Shown: positions 1 to 7,368, counted from the stretch's first letter. The stretch: 10,537 nucleotides of DNA from Candidatus Hydrogenedentota bacterium (GCA_003695005.1 RFJE01000010.1:1-10537), one strand, 5' to 3'. Numbers and translations: made by a program. The notes: generated from the letters alone by a model not told the origin.

Positions 1-72
1 AACTTAAGCCAACCCTCGCGGTACAAGGATGTTCCCGCCAAACCTTACTTTATAAAACCTATTTTTTCTTGA
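1..72 (+). CDS. Possible C-terminal tail of an upstream gene (partial)
   Basis: Frame 1 is open from the window edge to a TGA at 70-72 and would encode 23 residues ending ...YKDVPAKPYFIKPIFS. The residue mix looks like a natural protein end, but frame 3 is open for about the same distance and the piece is too short to assign. The TGA overlaps the TTGACA of the next promoter. The alternative is plain intergenic DNA. No family is recognised. Confidence 0.25.
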   Translation, partial: NLSQPSRYKDVPAKPYFIKPIFS

Positions 73-97
73 CATAGAAGAGATAGCATGAAATACT
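69..97 (+). promoter_or_regulatory. Sigma-70-type promoter upstream of the yidD-like gene
   Basis: TTGACA at 69-74, a 17-base spacer, and AATACT at 92-97 (4 of 6 against TATAAT). The predicted start of transcription is near 104-105. It would drive the yidD-like gene and the M23 peptidase. The leader would cross the hairpin at 240-272 if translation starts at 284. Confidence 0.5.
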
Positions 98-213
98 TTA
101 ATGAATTAGATGAAGTGGATGGAAACATTGGTCTCATACCTTACCCCCCCTAAAAAAGGAGTAAAGTCAACAATTTTCGGTGAGGGGGAGGACTGTTTGA
201 GCACGAGCAGGCC

Positions 214-273
214 TTTTTTCCGTATTTTTAATGTTAATTCAGCGGTTCTCGGCGTTTTGCCGAGAACCGCTGG
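214..273 (+). repeat. 3' end of the dispersed repeat module, copy 1
   Basis: About 60 bases match the minus-strand sequence of copy 2 (around 6391-6450): a T6 run, then TTTTTAATGTTAATTCAGCG, then a hairpin ending GCTGG. Only a few substitutions and one or two small gaps separate them. Upstream of the T6 run the two copies look unrelated, and downstream of GCTGG homology stops at once. So copy 1 carries only the 3' terminus, in opposite orientation to copies 2 and 3. Confidence 0.75.
240..272 (+). repeat. Perfect hairpin, copy 1 of the module end
   Basis: Arms CAGCGGTTCTCGGC (240-253) and GCCGAGAACCGCTG (259-272) pair perfectly (14 bp) around a GTTTT loop. No T-run follows, so it is not a standard intrinsic terminator. 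It lies 11 bases before the proposed GTG start of the yidD-like gene and could hinder ribosome loading there, which is inference. Confidence 0.85.
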
Positions 274-283
274 GGTAAAGTAT

Positions 284-607
284 GTGTTGCTAGTGTTTCT
301 AATACAGCTTTCGATCATTCCTTCTCTTTTTGCATTTGATGCTGATACGGGGGTTCGACCTTATCTGCCACAAAAGAAAATCCCGAAAAAAGTAAAGGCG
401 GTTACTCTTCCTGGAAAATGGCTTATCCGCGGATTTCAGATTTGGCTATCCCCGCAAGATGGACCAGTTTGCCGGTTTCGGCCTACTTGCTCTCGTTATG
501 GCAAGCTTGCGATTGAAAAGTACGGCATTTTGTTTGGATCCATTATGACTGCCGACCGATTAATTCGGGATAATCCATTTCATCCACCTCAAGAAGATTG
601 GCCGTAA
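284..607 (+). CDS. yidD: YidD-like protein with N-terminal signal-type segment
   Basis: A 107-residue product from GTG 284, preceded by a GGGG stretch at 272-275. The YidD core is visible at residues 47-100: a WLIRGFQIWLSP stretch, then CRFRPTCSRYG (63-73), then ADRLIRDNPFHPP. YidD family members assist YidC-dependent insertion of inner-membrane proteins and are usually about 70-90 residues, cytoplasmic, with an amphipathic N-terminus. This one instead begins with a hydrophobic run, VLLVFLIQLSIIPSLFAF, resembling a signal peptide or anchor. It also replaces the usual second cysteine (KCHP) with RDNP and ends QEDWP rather than GGxDPVP. The frame stays open upstream to ATG 110, so a longer form translated through the hairpin is possible. 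It is followed after 53 bases by the M23 gene, probably in one transcript. The domain call is firm; the start and exact role are not. Confidence 0.75.
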   Translation: MLLVFLIQLSIIPSLFAFDADTGVRPYLPQKKIPKKVKAVTLPGKWLIRGFQIWLSPQDGPVCRFRPTCSRYGKLAIEKYGILFGSIMTADRLIRDNPFHPPQEDWP

Positions 608-660
608 AATCATCAGCAGAGAATCACTGAAAAAACAAAGGAATCTGCCGAAAATAAACC

Positions 661-2415
661 GTGCGTCGAATTTTTTTATTCCTTTTTTCTACGAACCTAA
701 TTTTCGGGATGAGTGCTAGCAAAAAAGCAGAGTTAGGTTCCCCTATGCAAATGCCTTTAATGCCTTCTGGATCCTTTGGTGAATTTCGACCAAGCCATTT
801 GCACATGGGAGTTGATTTTCGTACTTATAAAATCAATGGGATTCCTGTAACGAGTATGGAAGATGGTTACATTTTTCGCATTCATGGAAGTCCGTATGGT
901 TTTGGTCAGGCAATTTATGTTATGCATCCTAAGCTAAAAAAGTATTCTGTATATGGGCATTTAAGTCGGCTTACGTCTTCCTTTGATTTAGCAGAAACCT
1001 GGGAGCTTTTGCATTTCATGGAGCAGGGGGGAAAGTTTAATGTGATTTTTGAAGAAGGGAAATATCCCGTTCGCAAAGGGGATGTAATTGCATACACAGG
1101 AGAGCGTGGATCTGGTGTATCTCATTTACATGTTGAGCTATGGGATAAAGATAAAATTTCCTATAATTTACTGAAGCGTAATTATTTAAATATTGAGGAT
1201 ACAACACCGCCTGTCATTGAAAAAATTATTGTAAAAACACCTGATAGAAAAATCCAAGGTCGAACGGAACAAAGCTGTCGGCCGGAAGAAATTTCTATTC
1301 AGGGTAAAGTAAGAGAATATACATGTAATACCATAAAAGTAGATGGCAAAGTGTTCATTCAACTGCAAGGCTATGACAGAACGAATGTCGCAATTAATAA
1401 ACTAGGAATTACGGGTTTTCTTTTGCGAGCTTCCCGCTTACCAATTTTTGCTATGGAGTTTGATAAAATTGCGCGTAAGGATACGTGGAACTTAAAAAAA
1501 ATTTATGATTCGGGGAAGAGTAGTTTAGCTCCAGTACACTATACGTACAATTTATACTGGCGAAGCAAGAAAAAAATCCCGCCATTTATTTTAATTTTGC
1601 GGGGCGAAGGAGATATTGATGTAAGCTCCTTGCCCAAAGGAGAAAATGTCCCTATAAGTATTGAAACCGTAGATAGCCAAGGAAATTTATCCATTGTAAA
1701 ATTTAGCTTAAAAAAAGTAGAAGGTCGTCCAGTCTCTTTTGCGCGAAAAAAAAAGAATATACGTGCTGGTCAAAAGGTACAGCAAAAAATCGGTAATGTA
1801 GAAGTTCTATCTAATAAATTGCGTTATCCAGCTAGGATTCATGTATCTCGTGTTTATAAAAGACTGCCACGATACTTAAAAGTAAAAGAGAAGGCATATA
1901 AAATTGAATGGGAATCTGGATACCAAAAACTTACGGTTTATTATTACACCAAGTACAAGAGAAGATTATGGTTATATAACCAATATGGAAGACCTTTTAA
2001 AAAACTTCGGTATAATTTTAAGAAAAAAGCATACGAACTTTCGATTTATGCTACTACAACAATCATTCCTGCAGAAGACATGAGTCCCCCTTCTTATTCC
2101 TTGCCTCTTGTTTATGGGCCAATGGAACGAGATTTGTTTTGTCTGCAAGCATGGGATAAAGGTAGCGGAATTGACCCGTATCACTTTGAGGTGTATGTGG
2201 ATGGTCAGAAACTCACAAAGGAACAAAAAGAACTATGGCAAATTTATTATGATAAGGATAGGCATGGTTTTTTAATTCCCACTGGTCTTGCACCAAAAAA
2301 AACTTCTTCCGCCATTCAAGAAAAACCTGTAACGCGAAAATTATGGCTTCGTGCTTATGATAAAGCTGGCAATGCCGGTAAACTTTGGAAAGGATATATA
2401 CAAACCGCATTTTAA
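661..2415 (+). CDS. M23-family metallopeptidase, exported, with long C-terminal region
   Basis: A 584-residue protein. The GTG at 661 is the first start after an in-frame TAA at 655-657; an AAAGGA lies 18 bases upstream, too far for an ideal Shine-Dalgarno site. Residues 1-20 form a signal peptide (MRRIFLFLFSTNLIFGMSAS). The LytM/M23 domain covers about residues 30-165 and keeps the zinc ligands: HMGVD (H48, D52) and HLHVE (H155, H157), plus the YGHL segment (H100). Such enzymes cleave peptide cross-links in peptidoglycan in the periplasm. The spacer between YGHL and HLH is long, as in M23 proteins of Bacteroidota and spirochaetes. Residues 180-584 are Lys/Tyr-rich and probably beta-sandwich-like, with WDKGSGIDPYHFEVYVDG and a closing YDKAGNAGKLWKGYIQ that recall Ig-like repeats. 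Its TAA shares three bases with the TAA of the convergent ATPase gene. Confidence 0.88.
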   Translation: MRRIFLFLFSTNLIFGMSASKKAELGSPMQMPLMPSGSFGEFRPSHLHMGVDFRTYKINGIPVTSMEDGYIFRIHGSPYGFGQAIYVMHPKLKKYSVYGHLSRLTSSFDLAETWELLHFMEQGGKFNVIFEEGKYPVRKGDVIAYTGERGSGVSHLHVELWDKDKISYNLLKRNYLNIEDTTPPVIEKIIVKTPDRKIQGRTEQSCRPEEISIQGKVREYTCNTIKVDGKVFIQLQGYDRTNVAINKLGITGFLLRASRLPIFAMEFDKIARKDTWNLKKIYDSGKSSLAPVHYTYNLYWRSKKKIPPFILILRGEGDIDVSSLPKGENVPISIETVDSQGNLSIVKFSLKKVEGRPVSFARKKKNIRAGQKVQQKIGNVEVLSNKLRYPARIHVSRVYKRLPRYLKVKEKAYKIEWESGYQKLTVYYYTKYKRRLWLYNQYGRPFKKLRYNFKKKAYELSIYATTTIIPAEDMSPPSYSLPLVYGPMERDLFCLQAWDKGSGIDPYHFEVYVDGQKLTKEQKELWQIYYDKDRHGFLIPTGLAPKKTSSAIQEKPVTRKLWLRAYDKAGNAGKLWKGYIQTAF

Positions 2416-5108
2416 ATCGGCTTTTTCCTGTGAGATATCATCTTTATAAATTCTGTAACCGCGAAAATCGGAATGCCAATTAGAAAAAGAAGCAACCAAT
2501 CTTGTACATTTAAAGCTACGGTATGGAGTGCTTTTTGCAAAAAAGGAACATAAACGGCAAGGACTTGCAAACCAACTGTAATGGTCCATGCAATTAAAAC
2601 ATAAGGATTCGATAAAAAGCCAATTGTATACATGGGCTGTCTTAAAGATCGAAAATTAAACACGTTGATTTTTTCTAAAACAATAATGCCTGTAAAGGCT
2701 AATGTCTGTGCTTTTTCCAATGAAAAGTTTTTTAGTCCATAGTGAAAAATAAACAATGTGCCAAGGCCAATATAAGTGCCTAACGCTAAAATAATGAACA
2801 TAGCCTTTTTACTTAAAATCGCTTCTTGCGGCTTGTGCGGTGGTCTATCCATCACTCCTTTTTCGGCAGGCTCTAGTCCTAATGCAATTGCTGTCATTCC
2901 ATCGGTAACAAGATTCATCCACAAAATTTGAACAGGGAGTAAAATAAGGGGACCTCTCCATAAAATGTTTAAAGCAATCGCTACAATTTCTCCAAAGTTA
3001 GATGAGAGTAAATACCGAATAAATTTTTGGATGTTATCGTATTCGCGCCGTCCTTCTTCAATGGCACCTACAATGGATGCAAAATTATCATCTGTTAAAA
3101 TCATATCTGCAGCTTGCCGCGCTACTTCGGTTCCCCGCTTTCCCATGGCAATCCCAATGTCTGCTTTTTTTAATGCCGGCGCATCATTTACTCCATCGCC
3201 TGTCATAGCAACAACCTTATCTTGCTCTTGCAAAAGTTTTACGAGCCGCAACTTGTGCTCCGGAGTCGTACGGGCAAAGACTGCTTCTTCCTTTAAAATG
3301 TCTTTTAGATCGGCATCCGAGAGTGAATCAATCTCCGTTCCTGTTATTGCGGTTTTTGGTTCAAGACCAATTTGTTTGGCAATTGCTAGTGCAGTTTCTT
3401 TTGCATCACCGGTAATCATAAAAATGCGGATATGTGCTTTACGAGCAACTTCAATTGCTTTCGGGCCTTCTTCTCTTGGTGGATCCATAATTCCTACAAG
3501 ACCTAAAAAGGTTAATTCCTTTTCCACTTCATCCGGACTTAAAGACGAGTTTAATGGTAATGTTCTACGAGCAATTAGCAAAATCCGAAGGCCTTGTTCG
3601 GCTAGTTCACGGTAAGCATTGTCCACTTTTTGGCGCATTTCTTCTGTAAAGGGAATTTCGTTTTCACCATTAAAAATACGAGTGATCCTAGGCAGTAAAA
3701 CTTCCGGCGCTCCTTTTGTATGGACGAGATATTGATTGTTCCTTTGCTCAATAACGCTCATCCTTTTTCGATCTGAATTAAAGGAAAATTCACTAATGAT
3801 TTTTTCCTCTTCTCCTTTAGAAAGCCATGCCTTATAAGCTGCCACAATTAATGCGGCTTCGGTTGGCTCTCCAATGGCTTTCCACTCATTATTTTCTTTG
3901 CTGACTTTTGCATGATTGCATATCATAGCACTTTGTAGCAAAGTTTTTAAACGAGAGTGATTGTGATAGTCCACCCTCTCTCCTTTTTGCTCAAAGTGTC
4001 CTTTCGGATCATAACCATTTCCCGTAACTTCGATGGATTCAAGTGTATGATCCTCTCTCGGCAAAAGGATTTTTTTTACGGTCATTTCGTTTTTAGTAAG
4101 CGTTCCTGTTTTATCGGTGCAAATTACCGAAGCCGATCCAAGCGTCTCTGCAGCAGAAAGTCGCCGAAGCAAAGCTTTTCGCTTTACCATGGCGCGGATC
4201 CCGAGTGCTAAAGTAATGGTGACCACAGCTGGAAGTCCTTCGGGCACAACGGCTACTGCAAGAGAAATACCCGCTAAAAGCATTTCTATGATTGGCTTGC
4301 CAGTAATAATCCCTATAATCGTAACGAAAACAGAAACCGCAATGGATAAAATCGCAAGTTGCTTTCCAACTTTTGCGAGCTTTTTTTGCAAATTACTTTT
4401 TTCTTGTGATACGGTCTGTGTTAAATAAGCAATTCGACCTAATTCAGAATTCATTCCTGTAGCAGTAACCACTGCTTTAGCTCGGCCATTCGTAACCACT
4501 GTACCCATAAAGACCATATTGCTTTGTTTCGCAAGTGGGGTATTTTCCGGTAAGGCTTCTGTATTTTTTAATACGGAAACAGATTCACCAGTCAGCGTGG
4601 ATTCATCCACCTTTAAGTTAATGGATTCTATAATGCGAGCATCTGCCGGAACCCTATCACCCATTTCTAAAAACAAAATATCACCGGGGACAACATCTTC
4701 GGCAGAAATGGTAATTTGTTCTCCGTCTCGAATAACTACACAATGAGGATTGACCATTTTGCGCAAGGCTTCGATGGACTTTTCGGCTTTCATTTCCTGT
4801 ATAAAGCCTAAAACTCCATTTAACAAGACAATCATTACAATAACAATTGTATCACTTTTTTCGCCAATAAGCCAAGATACAATGGCAGCTGCTAATAAAA
4901 TAAAAATAAGAACATCTACAAACTGTCTCAATAAAATGTGATACCAGCGCTCTTTTCTTATGCTTTTAAGAGTATTATGTCCAAACTGTTCTAAACGCTT
5001 ATTAGCTTCTTCGGTAGGAAGTCCTGTGTCTAAATTTGTTTTTAGTAAAGACAAAATTTCCTTTGCACTCATGGTAAAAGGTGGTCTTTTCCAGAGTTTA
5101 GTTTGCAT
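2412..5108 (-). CDS. Ca2+-transporting P-type ATPase (type II, SERCA/PMR1-like)
   Basis: An 898-residue protein from ATG 5108, chosen because AAGGAG (5115-5120) lies 6 bases upstream; an earlier in-frame ATG at 5144 lacks this. All P-type landmarks are present: TGES (173-176), the phosphorylated DKTGTLT (D332), KGAPE (K465), TGD (567-569) and TGDGVND (from 636). Residues that form the two Ca2+ sites in SERCA have counterparts: PEGLP (E290) in TM4, SSNFGE (N704, E707) in TM5, NLVTD (N732, T735, D736) in TM6, and E812 in a VLEKINVFN segment matching TM8. This argues for Ca2+ export from the cytoplasm, though Na+/Ca2+ specificity cannot be read with certainty. The start overlaps the antiporter stop by 11 bases, so the two are co-transcribed and probably translationally coupled. 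The length is normal for the family. Confidence 0.9.
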   Translation of the reverse strand: MQTKLWKRPPFTMSAKEILSLLKTNLDTGLPTEEANKRLEQFGHNTLKSIRKERWYHILLRQFVDVLIFILLAAAIVSWLIGEKSDTIVIVMIVLLNGVLGFIQEMKAEKSIEALRKMVNPHCVVIRDGEQITISAEDVVPGDILFLEMGDRVPADARIIESINLKVDESTLTGESVSVLKNTEALPENTPLAKQSNMVFMGTVVTNGRAKAVVTATGMNSELGRIAYLTQTVSQEKSNLQKKLAKVGKQLAILSIAVSVFVTIIGIITGKPIIEMLLAGISLAVAVVPEGLPAVVTITLALGIRAMVKRKALLRRLSAAETLGSASVICTDKTGTLTKNEMTVKKILLPREDHTLESIEVTGNGYDPKGHFEQKGERVDYHNHSRLKTLLQSAMICNHAKVSKENNEWKAIGEPTEAALIVAAYKAWLSKGEEEKIISEFSFNSDRKRMSVIEQRNNQYLVHTKGAPEVLLPRITRIFNGENEIPFTEEMRQKVDNAYRELAEQGLRILLIARRTLPLNSSLSPDEVEKELTFLGLVGIMDPPREEGPKAIEVARKAHIRIFMITGDAKETALAIAKQIGLEPKTAITGTEIDSLSDADLKDILKEEAVFARTTPEHKLRLVKLLQEQDKVVAMTGDGVNDAPALKKADIGIAMGKRGTEVARQAADMILTDDNFASIVGAIEEGRREYDNIQKFIRYLLSSNFGEIVAIALNILWRGPLILLPVQILWMNLVTDGMTAIALGLEPAEKGVMDRPPHKPQEAILSKKAMFIILALGTYIGLGTLFIFHYGLKNFSLEKAQTLAFTGIIVLEKINVFNFRSLRQPMYTIGFLSNPYVLIAWTITVGLQVLAVYVPFLQKALHTVALNVQDWLLLFLIGIPIFAVTEFIKMISHRKKPI

Positions 5109-6324
5109 TGACTTCTCCTTGCTCTGAAATAGGACTAAATTCATCTTTCCAAAGACGAATAAACCAGGTAAGCAGCATCGGAACGAGTAAAGTTGTTAGC
5201 GAAGATGCTGCCACTAAGGCCGTAAATAGCTTGATATCAATAATTTTAAATTCAAACAAAAGTTGTGCTACAATAATTTCCGTAGTTAGTCGAGCATTTA
5301 AGCCAACACCTGTAACAATGGCTTCTTTCCAATCCATTTTTTTTAGCCATACTAAAACAAACATTCCACCAACTTTACCTAGGGCACCGGCAAAAAATAA
5401 AACCAAAGTTAGGATAGGGTCTTCCCATACTCCTTTTAAGTCGATTGAGAAACCAATCCAAAGAAAAAAGATTAAACCTAGAAATCCATAATTCAGTGGA
5501 CTTAAAAATTCATACATGCCTTCCCTTGCTTCGCGATAGTGATTTAAAACAGGCCTCATTACAATACCTGCGGTTAAAGCACCAATTACTAAACCGAGGT
5601 TTGCCTTTTCTGTATAGCCACCCAGTAAAAATAAGACTGCCACAGCTAATAAGGTAAAGTTTTTAACCGTAGGTTTTGTTAATTTTGCTAAAAAAGGAAG
5701 AAGCCATTTGTATGCAATAAACCCAACAATAATTAAAATTCCAGCGGATGCCATTACAGTCTCTATGGAATGAGATTGGCTTTGTTTGGCTCCTATCATC
5801 ACCGAAACCCAGGCAACTAAAAAAACTTCAATAAAATCGTCTAAAATTCCCGCACCAAGAATAATTTGGCCTGGCCTTGTTTTTAAAATTTTAAACTCAT
5901 CTAAAATAGGCACTACCACAGCTTCGGCTGTTGGCATTCGCGTAACCCCAATGACCGCCGCAATTAAAAGAGGAAAGCCTAGTGCAAGCATACCAAGAAA
6001 ACCAAGTATAAAAGCCCCTATAGTATTTAAGATCGTTGCATATACAATATTTTTCCCTAATGTAGAAATTTCTTTTAAGTCTAGTTGCAATCCTATTTGG
6101 AATAATAAAAATAAAACTCCCACTTGCGCTAACACTGTAAGGACTTCAAAGTTTTCCTTTTTGAGCATCGTTTCTCCAATGGCTGTCTCCCTTAAAAGCA
6201 TGGCTAAAACTAATGCTCCCACTAACGAAGGTATTTTTAAGCGCTCAAAAAGAATCGACAATAGGTAAGTTACACCAATTAAAAGTGCTAAATGCAAAAA
6301 GATAGAGGAAAGTATTTGTTCCAT
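5098..6324 (-). CDS. CPA2-family cation/proton antiporter (Kef/NapA type)
   Basis: A 408-residue, very hydrophobic protein with about 12-13 membrane segments. It starts at ATG 6324, the only sensible start close to the promoter. CPA2 signatures: FQIGLQLDL (about 75-83), the discontinuous TM4 segment VTRMPTAEAVVVPIL (127-141), and the paired acids in GAGILDDF (D162, D163), which in NapA/NhaA-type proteins carry ions and mark electrogenic exchangers. A GVGLNARLTTEIIVAQ segment lies near the C-terminus. The protein lacks the TrkA-N/RCK domain of KefB/KefC, ending soon after the last helix. Likely job: Na+ or K+/H+ exchange across the inner membrane. It overlaps the downstream Ca2+ ATPase gene, making a cation-homeostasis operon. 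No Shine-Dalgarno site precedes the ATG. Confidence 0.88.
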   Translation of the reverse strand: MEQILSSIFLHLALLIGVTYLLSILFERLKIPSLVGALVLAMLLRETAIGETMLKKENFEVLTVLAQVGVLFLLFQIGLQLDLKEISTLGKNIVYATILNTIGAFILGFLGMLALGFPLLIAAVIGVTRMPTAEAVVVPILDEFKILKTRPGQIILGAGILDDFIEVFLVAWVSVMIGAKQSQSHSIETVMASAGILIIVGFIAYKWLLPFLAKLTKPTVKNFTLLAVAVLFLLGGYTEKANLGLVIGALTAGIVMRPVLNHYREAREGMYEFLSPLNYGFLGLIFFLWIGFSIDLKGVWEDPILTLVLFFAGALGKVGGMFVLVWLKKMDWKEAIVTGVGLNARLTTEIIVAQLLFEFKIIDIKLFTALVAASSLTTLLVPMLLTWFIRLWKDEFSPISEQGEVNAN

Positions 6325-6329
6325 ACGAA

Positions 6330-6359
6330 AACATAAATAAAAAAATTAACTTTTGTCAA
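6330..6359 (-). promoter_or_regulatory. Promoter of the antiporter-ATPase operon, probably leaderless
   Basis: On the minus strand TTGACA (6354-6359) is followed after 18 bases by TATGTT (6330-6335). Only 5 bases (TTCGT) separate the -10 box from the ATG. Transcription should therefore start at or within a base or two of the ATG. The hairpin of repeat copy 2 ends 32 bases upstream of the -35 box. Confidence 0.55.
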
Positions 6360-6390
6360 GAAGGAAAATTTTTATTTAGAGCTGTAAGCG

Positions 6391-6544
6391 CCAGCGATTC
6401 TCGGCGAAACGCCGAGAATCGCTGAATTAACATTAAAAACAGGGAAAAAACTAAATGTGTTGATTTTGCTTTACGTAGAGGTTCCCTGCGAGAAAGTGGT
6501 AATGTGATAACAGGTGTGAGTTCTAGAAGACGAATATGGAGGTT
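6391..6544 (-). repeat. Conserved 3' non-coding region of the repeat module, copy 2
   Basis: The stretch between the gene stop and the hairpin is clearly similar to the same stretch in copy 3 (10157-10341), about four bases in five by eye excluding one 30-odd-base indel. It contains no reading frame of note. Conserved blocks include (plus strand) GATTTTGCTTTA, AGAAAGTGGT, AGGTGTGAGTT and ATTAAAAACAG. CAGGGAA (6440-6446) can pair with TTCCCTG (6482-6488). It may be a structured 3' UTR, a small RNA, or DNA sites for the encoded protein. Confidence 0.7.
6392..6424 (-). repeat. Perfect hairpin, copy 2 of the module end
   Basis: Arms CAGCGATTCTCGGCG (6392-6406) and CGCCGAGAATCGCTG (6410-6424) form 15 perfect pairs around AAA (TTT on the element strand). 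Relative to copy 1 one stem pair differs by a compensating double change (G-C versus A-T), and the loop region also differs. Flanking GAATTAACATTAAAAA is shared. No T-run follows in either direction. Confidence 0.9.
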
Positions 6545-7225
6545 TTACCCATCCCGTTGCCGCTTCGGTGGCCGCCACACCGTAAAATAGCGTACTTCCA
6601 GGGTTTTTGGCCTATCCGAGTCTATGTATTTTCCATAGCTATGCTCTAACAAAAACCCTCGCAGGTGCATGTACCACCCTTCTGTAGGTTTTCCCCCTTG
6701 CGTCAGCAGCAACTTATGTACGAGGAGCTCTAAATACATCCGCAGTGCAATATCCGCTAAATGAGACGCTGATATTTTCAAATTCCGCGACTTCGTCTGA
6801 ATATAATTCCACAGTTTTTGCTTGCAGTACGTATACACAGTGGCATAACTGTAGCGCTTATCGTTATATTGATGATTCGCTTCATGCGTTCGGCTATTGG
6901 CTTTAAGTTTTGGCAGCAGCCTAAAGATGCAGGCTAAAATCAACTCGGTTTCATTTACGGCGATTCCTGCTTTGCGAAGCTTGATTGTGTAGTGCTTTAA
7001 GCGGCCAGCTGTGAAGTTTGGTAATGTCATGCTAGATTTCGACATTGGCACGTAGGGTGAGTTATCGTTCACCTTTTGTTTACGTTTCTTTTCTAATATC
7101 TCTTTTTGTAGGTACGCATACCGTGCAATTTTAATTTTTAGCGTAGCTTTCCTTCGATTATTCTTTGCATTACTAGGATGCTCACTTTTTTTGTCTTTGC
7201 GGTATTGTTCGTATACTTTAGACAT
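6545..7225 (-). CDS. Repeated basic protein of unknown function
   Basis: A 226-residue protein, family not recognised. ATG 7225 is preceded by AGGAGG (7231-7236) with 5 bases between, the strongest ribosome site in the window. Residues 1-55 are very rich in Lys/Arg (for example KNNRRKATLKIKIARYAY, EKKRKQK) and probably helical. Two later segments, HYTIKLRKAGIAVNETELIL (about 78-97) and LKISASHLADIALRMYLELL, have the strand-helix-helix feel of ribbon-helix-helix or similar small DNA-binding folds; that is an impression, not a match. The C-terminus is Arg-rich (WRPPKRQRDG). There is no HUH, DDE, tyrosine- or serine-recombinase, HNH or reverse-transcriptase motif. The last 64 residues recur at 10342-10536 with 5 changes. 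Its codon pattern between copies is conserved as in a working protein. It sits divergently between host operons with its own promoter. Confidence 0.75.
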   Translation of the reverse strand: MSKVYEQYRKDKKSEHPSNAKNNRRKATLKIKIARYAYLQKEILEKKRKQKVNDNSPYVPMSKSSMTLPNFTAGRLKHYTIKLRKAGIAVNETELILACIFRLLPKLKANSRTHEANHQYNDKRYSYATVYTYCKQKLWNYIQTKSRNLKISASHLADIALRMYLELLVHKLLLTQGGKPTEGWYMHLRGFLLEHSYGKYIDSDRPKTLEVRYFTVWRPPKRQRDG

Positions 7226-7251
7226 ATTTTCCTCCTAATGGTGTTTGTTAT

Positions 7252-7282
7252 ATAATACCAAAAAGGGGTTATTTTTTTCAAA
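7252..7282 (-). promoter_or_regulatory. Promoter of the repeated gene, copy 2
   Basis: On the minus strand TTGAAA (7277-7282) is followed after 19 bases by TATTAT (7252-7257), inside a TATTATATAA run. This leaves a leader of about 20 bases carrying the AGGAGG site. The spacer is slightly long. The design, with a leader and a strong Shine-Dalgarno site, differs from the neighbouring host genes. Confidence 0.45.
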
Positions 7283-7368
7283 TCTTAAGACATTACTTTA
7301 AATAAAATTTCAAAATGGTAAAAAAATACCTAAAAATAAGACATAATCCCTTGATTTTTTTTCGAGCG

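Noticed and set aside
240..272. Hairpins at 240, 6392 and 10157 as intrinsic terminators
   Set aside because: No T-run follows the stem in either direction; the T-rich TTTTTAATGTTAATTC lies before the stem on the element strand.
106..318. 70-codon minus-strand frame across the copy 1 hairpin
   Set aside because: No ribosome site and no family resemblance, and it overlaps the hairpin and the start of the yidD-like gene.
2965..3615. 216-codon plus-strand open frame
   Set aside because: Lies antisense within the well-supported ATPase gene; its Ser/Arg-rich product is typical of a shadow frame.
5109..5144. Upstream ATG 5144 as start of the Ca2+ ATPase
   Set aside because: The ATG at 5108 has AAGGAG at ideal spacing, whereas the longer start would lie deep within the antiporter gene.
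6392..6424. Hairpins as integron attC sites
   Set aside because: No GTTRRRY/RYYYAAC core pair or bulged bases, no integrase, and the host genes between copies are ordinary chromosomal operons in mixed orientation.
6545..7225. Repeated protein as a REP-associated (RAYT/IS200-type) transposase
   Set aside because: Hairpin ends invite this, but no HUH motif or catalytic Tyr context is visible and the protein is rich in basic helices instead.
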